A stretch of 8,549 bases of DNA, taken from positions 1-8,549 of the forward strand of contig JABWAJ010000222.1 of the NCBI GenBank assembly GCA_013361075.1. Direction: 5' to 3'. Shown here piece after piece: positions 6,357 through 8,549 of this stretch (position 1 is its first letter; every line of letters begins with the position of its first letter). The stretch is from Saprospiraceae bacterium. Its GTDB lineage: Bacteria; Bacteroidota; Bacteroidia; Chitinophagales; Saprospiraceae. The position numbers and the translations under genes are program-made. A model generated the notes under the pieces. The model saw only the letters and a program-made list of their open reading frames with translations. It had not been told where the DNA came from and made no database searches.

Positions 6357-8549
6357 ATGAATAGCATGCATACGATAAAAAAATGGCTGTTGGGGTTAGC
6401 CGGGCTTGCGCTTTTTGCAACGACCGCTCAGGCGCACGTCAACCCCAACCATAACAAACAGCCCCGCCCAAACAACAACAGTTCGGGCATTAACTTCAGG
6501 GAAAACTGCTCCGTTGCAGTTGCCCGTATAGACCAGGCCATCAACAACGTTCGGGCACGCCTTACTACCGGCGGTGACGTTTGGTGGGATGGGGATGCAG
6601 GGATTTACGTCGTGCCTAAAGTGCCTGCCGGAGTACCTCCGGTATCCTCTATTTTTGCAGGCGCTGTTTGGCTGGGAGGTGTTGACCCTGCCGGAAACCT
6701 GAAATTGGCTGCACAAACTTTCGGCCGGGGCAGTGGGGATTTTGACTTCTGGCCAGGCCCAATTGATCCGGTAAGCGGCCAGACGACCCAGGAAGTTTGC
6801 AGCAAGTGGGACAAGTTTTTCGTTGTAACCGGCGCAGAAATTGACCAGCACTTAGCGAACTACAACAAAGCCAAACTGGCTGGCATACCTTACGACCCGG
6901 CTCTGATTCCACGGGGCGTAAAAGGATGGCCGGCTTTGGGCAATCAGTTCTTTTTCGACGTTCACCTCTTCGAATTGCCCACGGCTTCTCAGGGATTGGC
7001 CGGCTATTGGGATGAAGACGGAGATGGAACGTATACTCCTGAGAACGGAGATTATCCTGTCATTGAAATTCGGGGTTGTACTGACAATCCGCAGTATCCG
7101 GATGAAATGACCTTCTGGATTTACAACGATGCAGGCAATACGCACGACGAATCGAATGGTGATAAAATTCAGATGGAAGTACAGGTACAGGCTTTTGCTT
7201 ATGTATCCAGCGACCAGTTGAACGACATGACTTTTCAGCGCTACAAACTCATCAACCGCGCAGTTGAAAGTATTGACAGTACTTTTTTCGCCATGTGGGT
7301 TGACCCCGACCTTGGGTGTCACCTCGATGACTATGTCGGTTGCGATACGCTTCGGAGCCTTGCCTACATTTACAATGAAGATGCCGTTGACGGTTCGCCC
7401 GGATGCAGCTGTCCGAGTGGTAATGGCAGTGTAAATACTTATTGCGAAGATGTGCCTATTTTGGGTGTGGACTATTTCCGTGGCCCAACCGACGAAAACG
7501 GCGATGAAATCGGGATGTCTTCTTTCACTTATTATAACAATGGTGGCGTCGGGTCTCCTCCTCCGGGTACAACCGACCCTTCCAATGCATTGGAATACTA
7601 CCGCTATCTGACGGGATCCTGGAGAGACGGCTCGCCGTTCACTTATGGTGGCGATGCTTATCAGGAGCCTACACAAGCGCTGAAATATGCCTTTACAGAA
7701 TCACCGCACGTTCAGGACGGATGGTCAATGTGTACAGCAGGTTTGCCTTTCGGTGACCGGCGCACGATTCAGGCTTCAGGGCCTTTCCGCCTTGATCCGG
7801 GGGCTGTAAACGAGCTGATCATTGGGGTGGTTTGGGTAGCTGACCAGGCTTACCCATGCCCGAACATCCGGAAAATCCAGGATGCCGATGACATTTCCCA
7901 GGGCTTGTTCGATGCTTGTTTTGACCAGTTGGACGGACCGGATGCCCCGGACGTGGATTTCATTGAACTGGATCGCGAAATCATTGCCATTTTCACCAAC
8001 GATACAGTGCGCGCCATCTCGAACAATGCTTACGAAGCTTATCAGGAAGCAGTTCCAGGTATTGGTGGTACGGACGTTGAAGATTCGCTGTACCTGTTTG
8101 AAGGTTACAAATTATTCCAGTTTTCAGGCCCGGATGTTGGGGTGGCAGACCTTGAAGACCCAACCAAAGCCCGCCTGATTTATCAGGTAGACATCAACAA
8201 TGAAGTAGGCCGCATTTTCAACTGGGAACAGGTTGAAGTGGACAACTCCAACGTAGAAGAATACTATGTACCGGTTCTGGAAGTGGAAGGCTCCAACCGG
8301 GGCATTCGCCATACCTTCCGCATCACAGAAGACCAGTTTGCAGCAGGTGATCGCCGACTCATTAATCACAAAAAGTATTACTTTGTAGCGATTGCTTATA
8401 GTCACAACAATTATCTGGAATTCAATCCATTGACGATTGTTGGTCAGCGGAAACCTTACCTGCAGGGCCGCCGGAACGTAGGGGATAAAACGGGTAACCG
8501 GCCATTCTATACCGTAATTCCGCGACCAATTGTGGATCGCAAACTGAAT
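6357..8549 (+). CDS. Large exported protein of unknown family, partner of the TonB receptor (3' end outside the window)
   Basis: The frame is open for 731 codons from ATG 6357 to the window edge without a stop. A signal peptide is clear: MNSMHTIKKW, hydrophobic LLGLAGLALFATTAQA, cleavage after AQA near residue 26. There is no lipobox Cys, so it is a secreted or periplasm-passing protein, not a lipoprotein. An alternative start is Met4 (6366). I recognise no catalytic domain. Visible features are an acidic loop DEDGDGTY at residues 219-226 followed by PENGDYP, resembling Ca2+-binding Asp-rich loops seen in secreted Bacteroidota proteins; a cysteine cluster (C321, C329, C350, C352, C363); and further Cys at 51, 148, 241, 459, 501 and 521, allowing disulphides. 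A C-terminal type IX secretion sorting domain would be expected but lies beyond the window. It starts 61 bases after the receptor with a hairpin between, suggesting co-transcription with reduced expression. Confidence 0.85.
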   Translation, partial: MNSMHTIKKWLLGLAGLALFATTAQAHVNPNHNKQPRPNNNSSGINFRENCSVAVARIDQAINNVRARLTTGGDVWWDGDAGIYVVPKVPAGVPPVSSIFAGAVWLGGVDPAGNLKLAAQTFGRGSGDFDFWPGPIDPVSGQTTQEVCSKWDKFFVVTGAEIDQHLANYNKAKLAGIPYDPALIPRGVKGWPALGNQFFFDVHLFELPTASQGLAGYWDEDGDGTYTPENGDYPVIEIRGCTDNPQYPDEMTFWIYNDAGNTHDESNGDKIQMEVQVQAFAYVSSDQLNDMTFQRYKLINRAVESIDSTFFAMWVDPDLGCHLDDYVGCDTLRSLAYIYNEDAVDGSPGCSCPSGNGSVNTYCEDVPILGVDYFRGPTDENGDEIGMSSFTYYNNGGVGSPPPGTTDPSNALEYYRYLTGSWRDGSPFTYGGDAYQEPTQALKYAFTESPHVQDGWSMCTAGLPFGDRRTIQASGPFRLDPGAVNELIIGVVWVADQAYPCPNIRKIQDADDISQGLFDACFDQLDGPDAPDVDFIELDREIIAIFTNDTVRAISNNAYEAYQEAVPGIGGTDVEDSLYLFEGYKLFQFSGPDVGVADLEDPTKARLIYQVDINNEVGRIFNWEQVEVDNSNVEEYYVPVLEVEGSNRGIRHTFRITEDQFAAGDRRLINHKKYYFVAIAYSHNNYLEFNPLTIVGQRKPYLQGRRNVGDKTGNRPFYTVIPRPIVDRKLN

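Noticed and set aside
6852..7676. 274-residue minus-strand open frame opposite the exported protein
   Set aside because: The plus strand is continuously open for 731 codons with a signal peptide; the minus frame has no recognisable domain.

Overview
This 8.5 kb window looks like chromosomal DNA from a Bacteroidota bacterium, probably a Saprospiria-type lineage such as Saprospiraceae (the lineage is inference). The signs are a CarboxypepD_reg-type TonB-dependent receptor, a DUF2807 (head GIN) secreted protein, a promoter matching the Bacteroidota consensus (TTTG, 19 bases, TAnnTTTG), no clear Shine-Dalgarno sites before the starts, and GC content that looks moderate by eye.

Layout, left to right. 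(1) Bases 1-98 are 14 uninterrupted copies of the heptamer TGCCCTT, cut by the window edge. (2) A secreted DUF2807 beta-helix-type protein lies on + (267-941). (3) A 165-base imperfect palindrome (942-1106) fills the gap between this gene and the convergent next gene almost exactly. (4) A type 2 isopentenyl-diphosphate isomerase (fni/idi2) lies on - (1108-2157). (5) A divergent, AT-rich intergenic region (2158-2626) carries a good Bacteroidota promoter pointing right and a roughly 180-base leader. (6) A large TonB-dependent outer-membrane receptor follows on + (start most likely 2627, end 6295). (7) A hairpin followed by four Ts (6305-6338) lies in the 61-base gap. (8) A long exported protein of unknown family runs from 6357 off the right edge: 731 codons are open and no stop is reached.

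How the genes relate: fni is an isolated housekeeping isoprenoid gene. The receptor and the exported protein probably form one transcription unit, a receptor plus secreted partner arrangement that resembles SusC/SusD in layout. However, the receptor shows no obvious SusC signature and the partner is neither SusD-like nor a lipoprotein. I see no CRISPR array, transposase, phage gene, rRNA or tRNA. The least ordinary items are the gene-to-gene palindrome, the heptamer array, and the unassigned exported protein with its calcium-loop-like motif and cysteine cluster.
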